This document shows positions 34,209-43,425 of a DNA stretch of 64,000 nt, one piece after another. The DNA is from Hyphomicrobiales bacterium. Lineage in GTDB: Bacteria > Pseudomonadota > Alphaproteobacteria > Rhizobiales > Rhizobiaceae. The notes beneath the pieces were generated by a model. It saw only the letters and a program-made list of their open reading frames with translations. It ran no database searches and was not told the origin of the DNA. The stretch lies in contig UBJR01000012.1 of the NCBI GenBank assembly GCA_900465675.1, forward strand, positions 176,836 to 240,835. Direction: 5' to 3'. A program made the position numbers and the translations under genes. Every line of letters begins with the position of its first letter. Positions within the stretch are counted from its first letter, which is position 1.

Positions 34209-34663
34209 CAGAGCGCAACGACAGCAATCGCAACGATGATGGCGAGTGCATCTTCCGTCAACGCAGCGGCTCGATCTGAACCGAAATAGGCAGCCATTCG
34301 GGACCTATAGGCTGAACCAGCGAATGTGCCAATTGCACTTCCCATAATGCCAACAGCCAACCCAGCCGCGAGTGAACCACCGGCCGCACCAATCGTGGCA
34401 CCAGATAGCGCTCCCATCAGAATGCGAGCGGCAAACTGTGCCGGGACCTTCCGACTTGGCGTTGCCGGGAGCTTGTCGCTGACGAGTTCGAGCAATGCAA
34501 GAACAGTGAACACCCACGGAGTGAAGCGGTAACCCATGAAGGCGAGCGGCGTCCCAGAAGCCGCAATGAACCCGAGAAACGCGCCCCACGCAACCGCAGT
34601 TGGCGCTATCAGGGCCCTCATCCCAGCGACAACACCGACGAGAAGGGCAAGGAAAAACATCAT
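34205..34663 (-). CDS. DUF4126-family membrane protein
   Basis: A 152-residue protein with four to five hydrophobic helices. The segments RALIAPTAVAWGAFLGFI and VSDKLPATPSRKVPAQFAAR match the DUF4126 family of uncharacterised inner-membrane proteins. It is divergent from the thiolase gene, with a GCTTCA-N5-TGAAGC-type box between the two starts. No function is inferred. Confidence 0.75.
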   Translation of the reverse strand: MMFFLALLVGVVAGMRALIAPTAVAWGAFLGFIAASGTPLAFMGYRFTPWVFTVLALLELVSDKLPATPSRKVPAQFAARILMGALSGATIGAAGGSLAAGLAVGIMGSAIGTFAGSAYRSRMAAYFGSDRAAALTEDALAIIVAIAVVALC

Positions 34664-34755
34664 ATCTCTCTCGTTGCTAGTCGTGACGGCGGGTAAGTTG
34701 CTAGGACGCGGACAACGCCAACGGCCGTATCAACCTCTATATCTTAGTATTATTC

Positions 34756-34772
34756 CCTTCAATTTTTGAAGC
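34756..34772. promoter_or_regulatory. CCTTCA-N5-TGAAGC box before the thiolase
   Basis: A 5+5 perfect repeat (CTTCA/TGAAG) with centre ATTTT, 71 bases before the thiolase start and 93 bases from the DUF4126 start. Confidence 0.5.
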
Positions 34773-34842
34773 AAGATAATTATGTAGTCCCTAGCGTTTG
34801 TGATGACGCTGTCGTGATCCTTGTCGAATTTGGAGATGCCCC

Positions 34843-36024
34843 ATGACTCACCGCGTTGTCATAATTGAACCAGTCCGGACGGCCATTGGGAGGTTTGAGG
34901 GCAGTCTCCAAACGGTTCTCGCGACCGACTTAGGCGCGACCGTCATCAAAGAGACTGTATCGCGCTCAGGTGTAAAAAGCAGCGATGTTGCAAGTGTTTA
35001 CATGGGTAATGTTATCCAAGCTGGCAACAAGATGAACCCGGCTCGCCAAGCTGCGCTGAAGGCTGGCTTGCCCGTAGGCGCAGCTGCATCCACCGTGAAC
35101 AGAGTATGCGGTTCTGGCGCCGAGGCACTCGTTTCCGCCGCCAAGGATATTTTGCTTGGTAACGCCGAGCTGGCAGTTGCCGGAGGAATGGAGAACATGG
35201 ACCGGGCCCCCTACCTCCTGTCAAAAGCCCGGGGCGGTTACCGCATGGGAAACGCCGAAATCATTGACAGTATGTTGACTGACGGTCTCCACGACGCCTT
35301 CTCAGGAAAGCATTCTGGATGGCACACCGAGGACGTCATCAGCGAACTCGGCATCAGCCGAGAGGATCAGGACCGCTGGGCGGCCAGGTCGCACAAGCGC
35401 TTCGTCGCAGCGCAACTCGAGCGAAAGTTCGCAGGCGAGATTGCACCAATCTCCATTGAGACAAGACAGGGCTTGGTGACATTCGATGTTGACGAGGCCC
35501 CTCGTCCGGACACAACGATTGACGTTCTGTCGAAGTTGAAGCCCGTGTTCAGGAATGACGGATCGATTACCGCAGGCAATGCACCAGGCCTGAACAGCGG
35601 AGCGTCGGCGATGATTGTCGCGGATCAGGACTATGCTGAGCGCGAGGGGCTCAAGCCAATTGCGCGTATAGTCTCGTATGCTGTCGGCGCCGTCGAACCG
35701 GAACGATTTGCCTTGGGCCCGATCCCCGCGATTAACCTCGCCCTCCAGCGAGCAGGATGGAAATTGGCTGAAGTGGAGCGAATGGAGATCAATGAGGCCT
35801 ATGCCGCCGTTCCTTTGGCGGTAATGAAGTCACTTGGCATTCCGGAGGATATCGTAAACGTCGAGGGTGGAGCGGTCGCTCACGGTCATCCCATCGGGGC
35901 TACCGGTGCAATTCTCGCAACCAGACTGCTGCACTCCATGCGTCGGGACGGCTTGATGAAAGGGTTGGTCGCGCTTTGCATCGGCGGCGGCCAAGGTATT
36001 TCGCTGGCCTTTGAACTGGTTTGA
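34843..36024 (+). CDS. Thiolase (acetyl-CoA C-acetyltransferase family)
   Basis: A 393-residue thiolase. The nucleophilic cysteine lies in VNRVCGSGAEA (about residue 89), the histidine in GHPIGATGA and the second cysteine in CIGGGQGISLAFE. GGAGATGCCCC precedes the ATG. It condenses or cleaves acyl-CoA in the cytosol. It stands alone, so beta-oxidation or acetoacetyl-CoA metabolism cannot be told apart; a link to the CoA-transferase island is possible. Confidence 0.9.
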   Translation: MTHRVVIIEPVRTAIGRFEGSLQTVLATDLGATVIKETVSRSGVKSSDVASVYMGNVIQAGNKMNPARQAALKAGLPVGAAASTVNRVCGSGAEALVSAAKDILLGNAELAVAGGMENMDRAPYLLSKARGGYRMGNAEIIDSMLTDGLHDAFSGKHSGWHTEDVISELGISREDQDRWAARSHKRFVAAQLERKFAGEIAPISIETRQGLVTFDVDEAPRPDTTIDVLSKLKPVFRNDGSITAGNAPGLNSGASAMIVADQDYAEREGLKPIARIVSYAVGAVEPERFALGPIPAINLALQRAGWKLAEVERMEINEAYAAVPLAVMKSLGIPEDIVNVEGGAVAHGHPIGATGAILATRLLHSMRRDGLMKGLVALCIGGGQGISLAFELV

Positions 36025-36048
36025 ACAGACCTACCCAGTGATCTGCCT

Positions 36049-36074
36049 CAGGCGAGTAGGCTCGCCTGGCTTTC
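36049..36074 (+). terminator. Terminator after the thiolase
   Basis: CAGGCGAG and CTCGCCTG form a perfect 8-bp stem around TAGG, followed by GCTTTCG, 25 bases after the thiolase stop. The 180 bases that follow hold nothing I recognise. Confidence 0.55.
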
Positions 36075-36252
36075 GTCTGTCGATTTGACCCTGGCTCGGC
36101 TCGTCGCGTGACGGTGATCGATCAAGTCATGTAACTTCAAGAAAAGGTTCGGCGGAACCGGCAGGGACCGGCGATGGAAGCACATGCTCCACATGCGCCG
36201 GTCGTCTTGCCCTACCAACACCAGAGAGTTATCGGACCAGGCTCAGGCTCGA

Positions 36253-36543
36253 TCAAACCATCCTAGCCTGATGAAGCGTAAAACCCGATAGGAGATTGGC
36301 GACATCACTCTGCCACTACCTCAACGAAGGTCCATTGAGGTGGCGATTGAATGCCTCGTCGTCCCGGTAGACTTCGTGGACGAAAATATCGTTGTCATTC
36401 TCATCGGCCGTCAAGATTTGGAAGCTCACGGTGCCTTCTTCGAAGCGCAAACAGCGCTCGCGATGTTCTTGCAGCAGCAAAACGACCCGATCTCTTTCGC
36501 CTGCCATGGCGCTTATGGTTCCGACTATAATTAGTTCAGACAT
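36253..36543 (-). pseudogene. Antibiotic-biosynthesis-monooxygenase (ABM) family gene interrupted by an in-frame amber codon
   Basis: The reading frame starts well (MSELIIVGTISAMAGERDRV) and fits small ABM/YgiN-like quinol monooxygenases, but stops at TAG 36316-36318 after 75 residues. Past the TAG the same frame runs on as WQSDVANLLSGF... to a TGA at 36253, giving 96 residues, the usual length of the family. A single base change therefore explains the break. The truncated product lacks the last beta strand. A sequencing error would also explain it. Confidence 0.65.
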
Positions 36544-36620
36544 TATCGTCCCCGTTCATTACGGCTAACGAAATCTCGTCCTCAACTAGACGAGCAGTGC
36601 GTTTTGCGGGTGGGCTGCCG

Positions 36621-37118
36621 TCAGTCGGCAGCGGTTTCATATAGGAACCACGCGCGACCCTCAGTTTCTTCAATCCAGTTCTCCAATACGCTAGTGGTGG
36701 CGAAATCGTTCAAGCCCGAGGTCATCTCATGGATCCGCCGCATATCAGCGGCGAGTTGTTTGTTGTCTTCGCACAGCTCCGAGAGCATCGACGCGGGAGT
36801 AACCAGCTCGACATCGTTATCTTTAATCGTCTGTAGACGAGCAATGTGCCCGATCGAGCGGATTGTTGTGCCGCCGATCTTGCGGGCACGTTCTGCCAGA
36901 GCATCCGTCATCGCAAAAATCTGTTCTCCCTGTTCATCCAACATCCGGTGGTAGTCGCGAAAATGTCGACCGCGTACGTGCCAATGGAAATTTTTGGTTT
37001 TTAGGTAGAGCGCAAAGACATCGGCGAGCAGAACAGCCAATGCGGACGAGATTTCGGCCACGGCCTTATCGTCAAACGCCCCTGAGAGAACGGGGTGGGA
37101 GGTAGGCGTTGCTGACAT
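36621..37118 (-). CDS. dps: Dps/ferritin-like DNA-protecting protein
   Basis: A 165-residue four-helix protein. The ferroxidase motif NFHWHVRGRHFRDYHRMLDEQ (given in part: H, H, D, E) is well kept, and the helix EETEGRAWFLYETAAD ends it. Dps stores iron, removes peroxide and shields DNA in stress. The ATG at 37118 has GAAGGA upstream; a longer frame reaching 37199 is unlikely. A candidate sRNA is divergent from it. Confidence 0.87.
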   Translation of the reverse strand: MSATPTSHPVLSGAFDDKAVAEISSALAVLLADVFALYLKTKNFHWHVRGRHFRDYHRMLDEQGEQIFAMTDALAERARKIGGTTIRSIGHIARLQTIKDNDVELVTPASMLSELCEDNKQLAADMRRIHEMTSGLNDFATTSVLENWIEETEGRAWFLYETAAD

Positions 37119-37267
37119 AGAGAAAGTCCTTCTTCGAATTTCTTGATATGCTTGATGGAGCGGACAACCTTTGACGCACTGAATTAAGAGCATCCACAAG
37201 AAGCGTTCCTGCGCCCGACCTTAGACCTCGAAGCGGTCAGTCGATCTCACACTTGTGTATGATATCC

Positions 37268-37426
37268 CGCGCCAGAGTTTGTGCTTACCGTCTCCACATC
37301 GCCCCACATCTCCCAGCTGGGGCGAAGGTGGAGCACTTCCCCCATCCACCTAGCGGCCGGGTATCACCCCTCGCCTGGCCAGCGGAGCCATCCGCCAAGA
37401 CCGCTCCCACCGGAGCGGTCTTTTGG
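37268..37426 (+). ncRNA. Candidate trans-acting sRNA with CU-rich hairpin loops
   Basis: Three stem-loops follow in 150 bases. Hairpin 1 (37292-37333) pairs CTCCAC/GTGGAG and TCGCCCC/GGGGCGA and shows the loop ACATCTCCCAGCT. Hairpin 2 (37355-37380) pairs GGCCGGG/CCTGGCC with loop TATCACCCCTCG. Hairpin 3 is a terminator: an 11-bp stem AAGACCGCTCC/GGAGCGGTCTT followed by TTGGTTTT. A TATGAT box at 37258-37263 could be the -10 element. The CU-rich loops can pair with Shine-Dalgarno sequences, as in alphaproteobacterial sRNAs. No protein frame here looks real. Confidence 0.6.
37397..37424 (+). terminator. Rho-independent terminator of the candidate sRNA
   Basis: A perfect 11-bp stem with loop CACC runs into TTTT. 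It is the clearest intrinsic terminator in the window and no coding gene on this strand ends before it. Confidence 0.75.
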
Positions 37427-37607
37427 TTTTGCGTCCATCATCACGCAAATGTCACAAGGAGGATGAGATTCAGGTTTCCCTTCCGAACAAAAGTCACTAT
37501 GTATTTCAAGCCTGATGATCGTAAGGCTTGAGACAATCTGGTGATTAAGTGCCGCCGCGTCTCGAAGGCAACGACGACTTTGGTGTTTTGCTTGAAGGAA
37601 ACCCGTC

Positions 37608-39239
37608 TTGGTCCGGCTTTGGAAATGGCTCCCAGGGGAGCGATCTACCATTGAGCGTGAGAACGACGTCGCTTTGGCGATCGCGGCGGGATCGAACGCG
37701 TTCGCCGTCTTCCTGATCGACACCTTCACAAGCATCGAAAGCGCCGTTGCCGTATTTTACGTCATTATCATGCTATTGTCGGCGGACTTCCTGTCCCGTT
37801 TCGGCGTTCTCGCTGCTGGCGCGATGTGCACGGCGCTGTGTGTGATCTCATTTTTCGTTTCGCATGGCATCGATGATGACCTTGCCACCTTTCTACGCTT
37901 GGTCGGATCACTTTCAGCGCTGCTGATTACCACGGCCCTGCTCTACAAGAATGAGACAGGCCGCCTCGCTCTCCTAGCGTCTCATCATCGCACCAAAAGC
38001 AGCGAATATCGCTACAGATCCATATTCAAGCAAAGTGGCATTGCTTTGTGGGAGCAGGATTTGACAGCGCTCAATGCCTTGCTCGATAATCTTCGTGCGC
38101 AGGGCGTTGTCGACTTGTGCGCGTATACTCGCGACAACCCGGAATTTCCCAAGGCATGTACGGAGGCGATCCGAACCGTGGCCGTCAACGACGCGGCCCT
38201 GGAGGTGCTAGGCAATATCACTCAAGAGCAAGCTATTGGTCCCATCTCGCGATTCATACCGCATGATTGCCCATCGCTTTTTGGGTTCGTAAAGGCGTTC
38301 TTCCACGGACAGAGGCGATTTGAATCCAAGGGTCGTATCAGAGATTATCACGGTACAGAGTCTGTCATCCTCATGGCCGTGGAATTTCCGGAAGATCAGT
38401 CCGGACTGGATCGAATCGTCATCGGGCTTGTTGACATTACCGAGAGAGAGGCCGCGCAGGCCACGATGATGGCAGCGCAAGCTGAGTTGGCTCGCGCCTC
38501 CCGCGCTTCTGCTGTCGGGGCGCTGTCAGCTTCTTTGGCGCACGAGCTTAACCAGCCACTTGGAGCGTTGCTCATGAACGCCCAGGCGTGCCTGCGCTGG
38601 CTTAACCGCAATCCGCCAGATGTTAAGGCGGCTATTCGCGCAGCAGAGCGCACAATGAAGGACGGTGAACGCGCTAGCCAGATCGTCAAGACAACTAAAG
38701 CGATGCTCTCGAGAAGCCCTATTGCATCCGAGAAGGTAGACCTCCCAAGCCTGGTTGAGGAGACAAGATCGCTTCTGGAATACGAGATCGAGCGTCAGAA
38801 TATTTCGATCGATCTGACTTCGCCACCCAATCTCCCCCCTGCCAACGCTTCGAAGAGTGAAATCCAGCAGGTGCTGATCAATCTGATCACGAACGCGATG
38901 CAGGCAATGGAGGAGGCTCGAACAAAATCTCGTCGAATTTCGATCCAGCTCTCAACGGCCGACACGGGCTTCGTTGTGATGGCCATCAGCGATACCGGAC
39001 CTGGTCTGTCCAGTGAAGCAATCGAGAATGTCTTCGAGCCTTACTTTACGACCAAGGCTTCCGGGATGGGAATGGGCTTGGCCATTTGCAAGTCAACGGT
39101 CGAATCACGAGGCGGAAAACTTACAGCTAGAAATAACGAAACGGTCGGCGCGACGTTCGAGATCGCACTTCCAGTTGAGAACCAGGGTCGTCTCACACGT
39201 ATGTATGATGTCCCCCCAATGGTGGCGCAGATAGGATGA
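37608..39239 (+). CDS. Membrane-bound PAS sensor histidine kinase
   Basis: A 543-residue kinase. About four hydrophobic helices occupy residues 20-115, a PAS-like sensor 130-280, then the HisKA box ASLAHELNQPLGALLMN with the phosphorylated histidine (near residue 309) and an HATPase domain (NLITNAMQAM, DTGPGLSSE, GMGMGLAICKS). The start is a TTG with AAGGAA upstream and is uncertain. It is followed by a single-domain receiver and a FixJ-type regulator, giving a phosphorelay. The signal is unknown. Confidence 0.87.
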   Translation: MVRLWKWLPGERSTIERENDVALAIAAGSNAFAVFLIDTFTSIESAVAVFYVIIMLLSADFLSRFGVLAAGAMCTALCVISFFVSHGIDDDLATFLRLVGSLSALLITTALLYKNETGRLALLASHHRTKSSEYRYRSIFKQSGIALWEQDLTALNALLDNLRAQGVVDLCAYTRDNPEFPKACTEAIRTVAVNDAALEVLGNITQEQAIGPISRFIPHDCPSLFGFVKAFFHGQRRFESKGRIRDYHGTESVILMAVEFPEDQSGLDRIVIGLVDITEREAAQATMMAAQAELARASRASAVGALSASLAHELNQPLGALLMNAQACLRWLNRNPPDVKAAIRAAERTMKDGERASQIVKTTKAMLSRSPIASEKVDLPSLVEETRSLLEYEIERQNISIDLTSPPNLPPANASKSEIQQVLINLITNAMQAMEEARTKSRRISIQLSTADTGFVVMAISDTGPGLSSEAIENVFEPYFTTKASGMGMGLAICKSTVESRGGKLTARNNETVGATFEIALPVENQGRLTRMYDVPPMVAQIG

Positions 39240-39272
39240 AGCCTTCGAATAAAGTCAAAGGCATAGAAGACG

Positions 39273-39644
39273 ATGAAATCCAATTGCATCATTGCGATTG
39301 TGGACGACGATCAGTCGATTCGCGAAGCCATGGGAGACTTTCTGCGTTCGTACGGCTACGAAAGCCGGTCGTTCTCGTCTGCCGAAGACTATCTAACCTA
39401 CGACGAGCGAGCAATGATCGATTGCATCTTGCTGGACGTCAAAATGCACGGACTTTCCGGTCTGGAGCTTCAAGCGATCTTGCGAGGCGGCACAGACCCG
39501 ACACCAATCATTTTCATGACGTCGCACCAGGAAGATACGATCAGACGCGCGGCGATGGAAGCTGGCGCCCATGCTTTTCTCGGCAAGCCGGTCGATTTGA
39601 AACTGCTTATCAGTCATATCGAGAAATTGCTGAGCGCTCGCTGA
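39273..39644 (+). CDS. Single-domain response regulator
   Basis: A 123-residue CheY-like receiver with acidic pocket VDDDQSIRE, phospho-acceptor aspartate in LLDVKMHG and lysine in FLGKPVD. It has no output domain. Placed between a kinase and a FixJ-type regulator, it probably acts as phosphate sink or intermediate of the relay. It begins 33 bases after the kinase stop. Confidence 0.87.
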   Translation: MKSNCIIAIVDDDQSIREAMGDFLRSYGYESRSFSSAEDYLTYDERAMIDCILLDVKMHGLSGLELQAILRGGTDPTPIIFMTSHQEDTIRRAAMEAGAHAFLGKPVDLKLLISHIEKLLSAR

Positions 39645-39747
39645 TGATGAAGCCTGCGCTTGGGTCTCGGCTCCCTGCCTCATCGATCCGAGTGCAACTC
39701 TTGTCCGATCCAGAACCGTCAATCTTCTCCTTCGAGAGGGAAACGTC

Positions 39748-40404
39748 ATGGACGTGAACCTGTCGCATAGACCGAACATTCGAGCCGATCTTGATCCGAC
39801 AATTTTCGTTATCGACGATGACGATGAGTTTCGTACTGGCATCGTAGACCTGCTGCAGTCACTCGACATGAAGACTCGGTCCTATGGATCAGCCCGGGAG
39901 TTCTTGGAAGGGCCCTTTATTGACGGACCAGGATGCATTCTTCTCGATCTAAGAATGCCTGGGCTCAGTGGTCTCGAACTCCAGGAACACCTTGAGCGTC
40001 AAGGAAGAAAGGTTCCGATCATATTCATCACCGGTCATGGCGATGTACCGGTCGCTGTGCAAGCACTGAAAGCCGGGGCTTCGGATTTTATCGAGAAACC
40101 CTTCAGAGAAAATGTTCTCCTTGACGCGATCTCCGTTGCTCTCGCACGAAGCGCCGAAGACGTTAAGACGGCGTCCGAGGCAGATGAAGTCCGAGCCTTG
40201 GTGGCAACCCTGACGCCGCGCGAACGTGAGGTAATGGTGGTGGTATGCCGGGGGCTTATGAATAAGCAGATCGCTTACGAGCTTGGCATCAGCGAGGTTA
40301 CCGTGAAGATCCACCGTGGCAACGTGATGCGGAAAATGAAGGTCAGATCGGTTGCCGAACTCATCCGGCGAACAGATCTGATTGGACAAAGTGAGGCAGC
40401 ATAA
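39748..40404 (+). CDS. FixJ/NarL-type response regulator with LuxR HTH
   Basis: A 218-residue regulator. The receiver domain (about 18-130) has VIDDDDEF, the aspartate in LLDLRMPG and lysine in FIEKPFR. The LuxR-type helix-turn-helix (about 150-210) carries LTPREREVMVVVCRG and SEVTVKIHRGNVMRKM. It is the DNA-binding output of the three-gene relay. The targets are not evident in the window. Confidence 0.9.
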   Translation: MDVNLSHRPNIRADLDPTIFVIDDDDEFRTGIVDLLQSLDMKTRSYGSAREFLEGPFIDGPGCILLDLRMPGLSGLELQEHLERQGRKVPIIFITGHGDVPVAVQALKAGASDFIEKPFRENVLLDAISVALARSAEDVKTASEADEVRALVATLTPREREVMVVVCRGLMNKQIAYELGISEVTVKIHRGNVMRKMKVRSVAELIRRTDLIGQSEAA

Positions 40405-40418
40405 ATCGGAGTCCGAGA

Positions 40419-41327
40419 TCACGCTTCTATTGAGCACTGACTGGAAAACAGCCGCTCGCTTAGAAAGTCGACGAATACCCGTACCTTCGGTGACAGGTGA
40501 CGGTTCGAAGCCCAAAGCAAATGGAATTGACCAGGCCCATCCAGAAAGTCCGTAAGAAGTGGTATTAAACGACCAGCAGCGATGGCCTCCCTGGCAAGGA
40601 AGTCCGGCATGAAACCTATTCCAAGTGAATTCTCTGTTGCTCCCCGAAGTGCCTCCATGTTGTTGCAGGTCAGTACAGTCCGCGCCCGCATCTCAAAATC
40701 GCTCTCGGAGACGAGCAATGGCCAAGGCTGTAGTTTGCCCGTGTTGGGATATCGAAATCGGATGGCGAGGTGATGGTCCAAATCTTTAGGACGCAATGGC
40801 TCCCCATGGGTCGCCAAGTAGCGCGGAGCGGCACAAAGCAGCATTCGGAACGGCCTCAACGCTCGCGACGTCAGTCGAGAATCTGGCAGTTCTCCACTTC
40901 TGATCGCGACATCAATTCCGTCGTCAATAAGGTCGACGATCAGATCGCTGAAATCGATATCCAGCTCGACTTCAGGAAACCTTTCGATGAACTCCGGAAT
41001 AACCGGCAGCAGCAAATGATAGCTTACCAAGGGGACACTAACGCGCAGTCGACCGCTGGGTGTAGCGAGCGCATGGGCAAGCGAGGCACGAGCGTCGTCA
41101 AAGTCGTCCAGGATACGCCTGCATCTTTCGTGAAAGAGCCGCCCCTCTTCCGTCAATCTAAGACTTCGGGTCGATCGCTGCAGCAGTCTGACTCCGAGGT
41201 GTCTCTCCAACGTGGTGACGGCCTTCCCAACTGCTGATGGGGTCAGCCCAAGCGCTTTCCCTGCAGCAGCGAAGCTTCCGAGATTCGCCGTCTTAACGAA
41301 CGCTGCCAAGCCGTTGAAATGATCCAT
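40419..41327 (-). CDS. LysR-family transcriptional regulator
   Basis: A 302-residue LTTR with the N-terminal winged helix (FVKTANLGSFAAAGKALG, LERHLGVRLLQRSTRSL) and a substrate-binding domain. The ATG at 41327 is chosen from its GGTGG; a start 24 bases upstream is possible. It is divergent from a DHA2 exporter gene, the usual place for an LTTR that controls its neighbour. A CTAAT-N6-ATTAG dyad lies between them. Confidence 0.87.
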   Translation of the reverse strand: MDHFNGLAAFVKTANLGSFAAAGKALGLTPSAVGKAVTTLERHLGVRLLQRSTRSLRLTEEGRLFHERCRRILDDFDDARASLAHALATPSGRLRVSVPLVSYHLLLPVIPEFIERFPEVELDIDFSDLIVDLIDDGIDVAIRSGELPDSRLTSRALRPFRMLLCAAPRYLATHGEPLRPKDLDHHLAIRFRYPNTGKLQPWPLLVSESDFEMRARTVLTCNNMEALRGATENSLGIGFMPDFLAREAIAAGRLIPLLTDFLDGPGQFHLLWASNRHLSPKVRVFVDFLSERLFSSQCSIEA

Positions 41328-41377
41328 ATTGCCACCATTCGAGCGTTTCATTCGTGAAAGCGCGGAACAACATCCGG

Positions 41378-41393
41378 CTAATCATCAAATTAG
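41378..41393. promoter_or_regulatory. CTAAT-N6-ATTAG dyad between lysR-type and MFS genes
   Basis: A perfect 5+5 inverted repeat in the short divergent promoter, a plausible LysR binding site. A second dyad, TTTCA-TTCG-TGAAA, lies at 41346-41359 just upstream of the regulator start. Confidence 0.4.
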
Positions 41394-41424
41394 AGAAAAC
41401 CTATCCTGAAACCAAGTCAATGTC

Positions 41425-43020
41425 ATGACTTCCCCCCTCTTTCAATCTGATCTCCAACCTGTGGACACCTCTATGAAATCGACCAATCAAGACCATCGAC
41501 GAAGCCTGCCGACCCGGCTCGTAGTGCTATTTGCTATTTGTTGCTCGTCCGCCGCAATGCCCCTCACCTTCACCGGTCCGGCGGTCGCGATACCGGCGAT
41601 AAGCCGGACGCTCGGAGGGGACCCGGTCGCTCTCAACTGGGTCACGAATGCATTCATGCTCACCTTCGGTAGCACGCTAATGGCATTCGGTGCGCTCGCT
41701 GACTTCTTTGGCCGCAAGCGCATATATGTAATCGGATTGACGGCGTTCACGGTGTTCTCAGCGGCGCTTGCGTTTTCCCCGAATATTCTGGCGCTCGATT
41801 GCTTACGTGCTCTGCAGGGACTGGGAGCCGCTGCGGCTTTCTCCGCTGGCATGGCTTCTCTCGCTCAGGAATTCGAAGGCACGGCGCAAATGCGTGCGTT
41901 TAGCGTCGTCGGTGCGAGTTTCGGTGTTGGTCTGGCGTTTGGTCCGATTGCGTCCGGGGCGATGATCGATGCGCTGGGTTGGCCGTCAATTTTTGCGCTT
42001 GTGGTAACGCTGGCAGTCATAGCTCTTGTACTTGGCATACCCTTCTTGCGTGAGACGCGTAATCCCGACGCCGCAGGACTAGATTGGGTGGGTGCAATCA
42101 CATTCACCCTCGCGCTCACGCTCTTTACCTATGGGGTCCTGAGGGGACCTGCGATCGGCTGGGGCGACTTGACCGTCGCGGCACCCTTGGTAGGTGCTGC
42201 CATACTTATGATCGGGTTCTATTTCGTGGAGCGTACAACAAAGCATCCGATGCTTGACCTGACGTTGTTTCGATATCCGCGTTTTGTCGGCGTCCAGCTG
42301 CTTGCGGCCGCGCCCGCATACGCGTTCGTAGTTCTCCTCGTGCTTTTGCCAGTTCGCTTCGTCGGAATAGAGGGCATGAATGAAATCGCCGCCGGGCAGC
42401 TCATGATGGCGCTCTCCGGTCCCCTGTTGGTTCTACCGATAGCAGCAGGCATCCTAACGCGTTGGTTCGCTCCTGCTACCGTCTGCAGCGGAGGCCTACT
42501 CATCTCGGCGGCGGGTCTCTTTTGGCTCGGCCAAACACCGGTGGGCTCAGCACCAAGCGCCCTGACGATACCGCTGCTGATGATTGGCGTGGGTATCAGC
42601 TTGCCCTGGGGATTGATGGATGGGCTGGCGGTGAGTGTCGTTCCGAAGGAGCGTGCCGGGATGGCTACAGGCATCTTCAGCACGACGCGCGTAGCTGGTG
42701 AGGGTGTCGCCCTCGCCATCGTGACCGCCGTCCTTTCGGCGCTCACGAAAGCACATCTTCCGGACAACCTGGGCACTGGATCCGCTGATATTGCACAAAG
42801 GCTCGTCACCGGCGACCTAGCCGGGGCCCAAACCCTAGTGCCTGCTGGAACGTCAATTCGCCTGGTTCAGGATTACAGTGACGCATTTGCTTCGCTTCTG
42901 TGGATCTTGACTGCTATCACCTTGATCACCGCTTCAGTAGTGCTGGTCTCACTGCGCAATGTCACCGCAGAGCCAGGCTTCGATCACTCCGAGGAAGACG
43001 CTGAAGCATCAACGGTTTAG
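41425..43020 (+). CDS. MFS exporter, DHA2 family
   Basis: A 531-residue transporter with about 14 helices. The segment LNWVTNAFMLTFGSTLMAFG and the motif-A loop GALADFFGRKRIYVIG are typical of QacA/EmrB-type drug:H+ antiporters. No strong ribosome binding site is visible; an alternative ATG lies 48 bases downstream. It is divergent from, and probably controlled by, the LysR-type gene. No adaptor protein gene is adjacent. Confidence 0.85.
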   Translation: MTSPLFQSDLQPVDTSMKSTNQDHRRSLPTRLVVLFAICCSSAAMPLTFTGPAVAIPAISRTLGGDPVALNWVTNAFMLTFGSTLMAFGALADFFGRKRIYVIGLTAFTVFSAALAFSPNILALDCLRALQGLGAAAAFSAGMASLAQEFEGTAQMRAFSVVGASFGVGLAFGPIASGAMIDALGWPSIFALVVTLAVIALVLGIPFLRETRNPDAAGLDWVGAITFTLALTLFTYGVLRGPAIGWGDLTVAAPLVGAAILMIGFYFVERTTKHPMLDLTLFRYPRFVGVQLLAAAPAYAFVVLLVLLPVRFVGIEGMNEIAAGQLMMALSGPLLVLPIAAGILTRWFAPATVCSGGLLISAAGLFWLGQTPVGSAPSALTIPLLMIGVGISLPWGLMDGLAVSVVPKERAGMATGIFSTTRVAGEGVALAIVTAVLSALTKAHLPDNLGTGSADIAQRLVTGDLAGAQTLVPAGTSIRLVQDYSDAFASLLWILTAITLITASVVLVSLRNVTAEPGFDHSEEDAEASTV

Positions 43021-43425
43021 CAACAGTGTCCCCAAGGCATTGGTTACTCTGGAAGCCGCTACGACCTTTGTATGATAGCTGAGATATCCGATGTTTCGTA
43101 CATGGAGATGGCAAACGCTGTCTCCATGAAACGTTTTTGAGGCTGATGCGATGACGGTTGAACGCTAACGCTTAGCATAACATCGAATTGGCCCCGACGG
43201 GGAGCTGACGGTGCGGAAGACGACGGCCCGAGTGCCTTATCGGACGCGCCAACCAAATAATCCGACCATACGACCTGACACTCCGCTCCATCACTGGAGC
43301 GGCAACCCTTCGGCGCGTCGATTTCGCGCCCAAAAAGCCGGAACCCGCACGTCTCCGGCCGTTCCCACTGGCTCACCCCGGCTGTTGAGCAACGCGAAGT
43401 GCATTTGTTAAGAAGGAACTGAACG
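43021..43425. other. 405-base intergenic stretch with several hairpins
   Basis: A hairpin at 43101-43128 (CATGGAGA/TCTCCATG) followed by AAACGTTTTTG probably ends the MFS transcript. Further stems are at 43283-43302 (CCGCTCCA-TCAC-TGGAGCGG) and 43312-43330 (GGCGCG/CGCGCC). No convincing gene is present; a structured leader of the OsmC gene or another small RNA is possible. Confidence 0.4.

Noticed and set aside
36025..36252. Possible small gene or repeat between the thiolase and the ABM gene
   Set aside because: Apart from the terminator I saw only short CCGG-rich words and no frame with a ribosome binding site.
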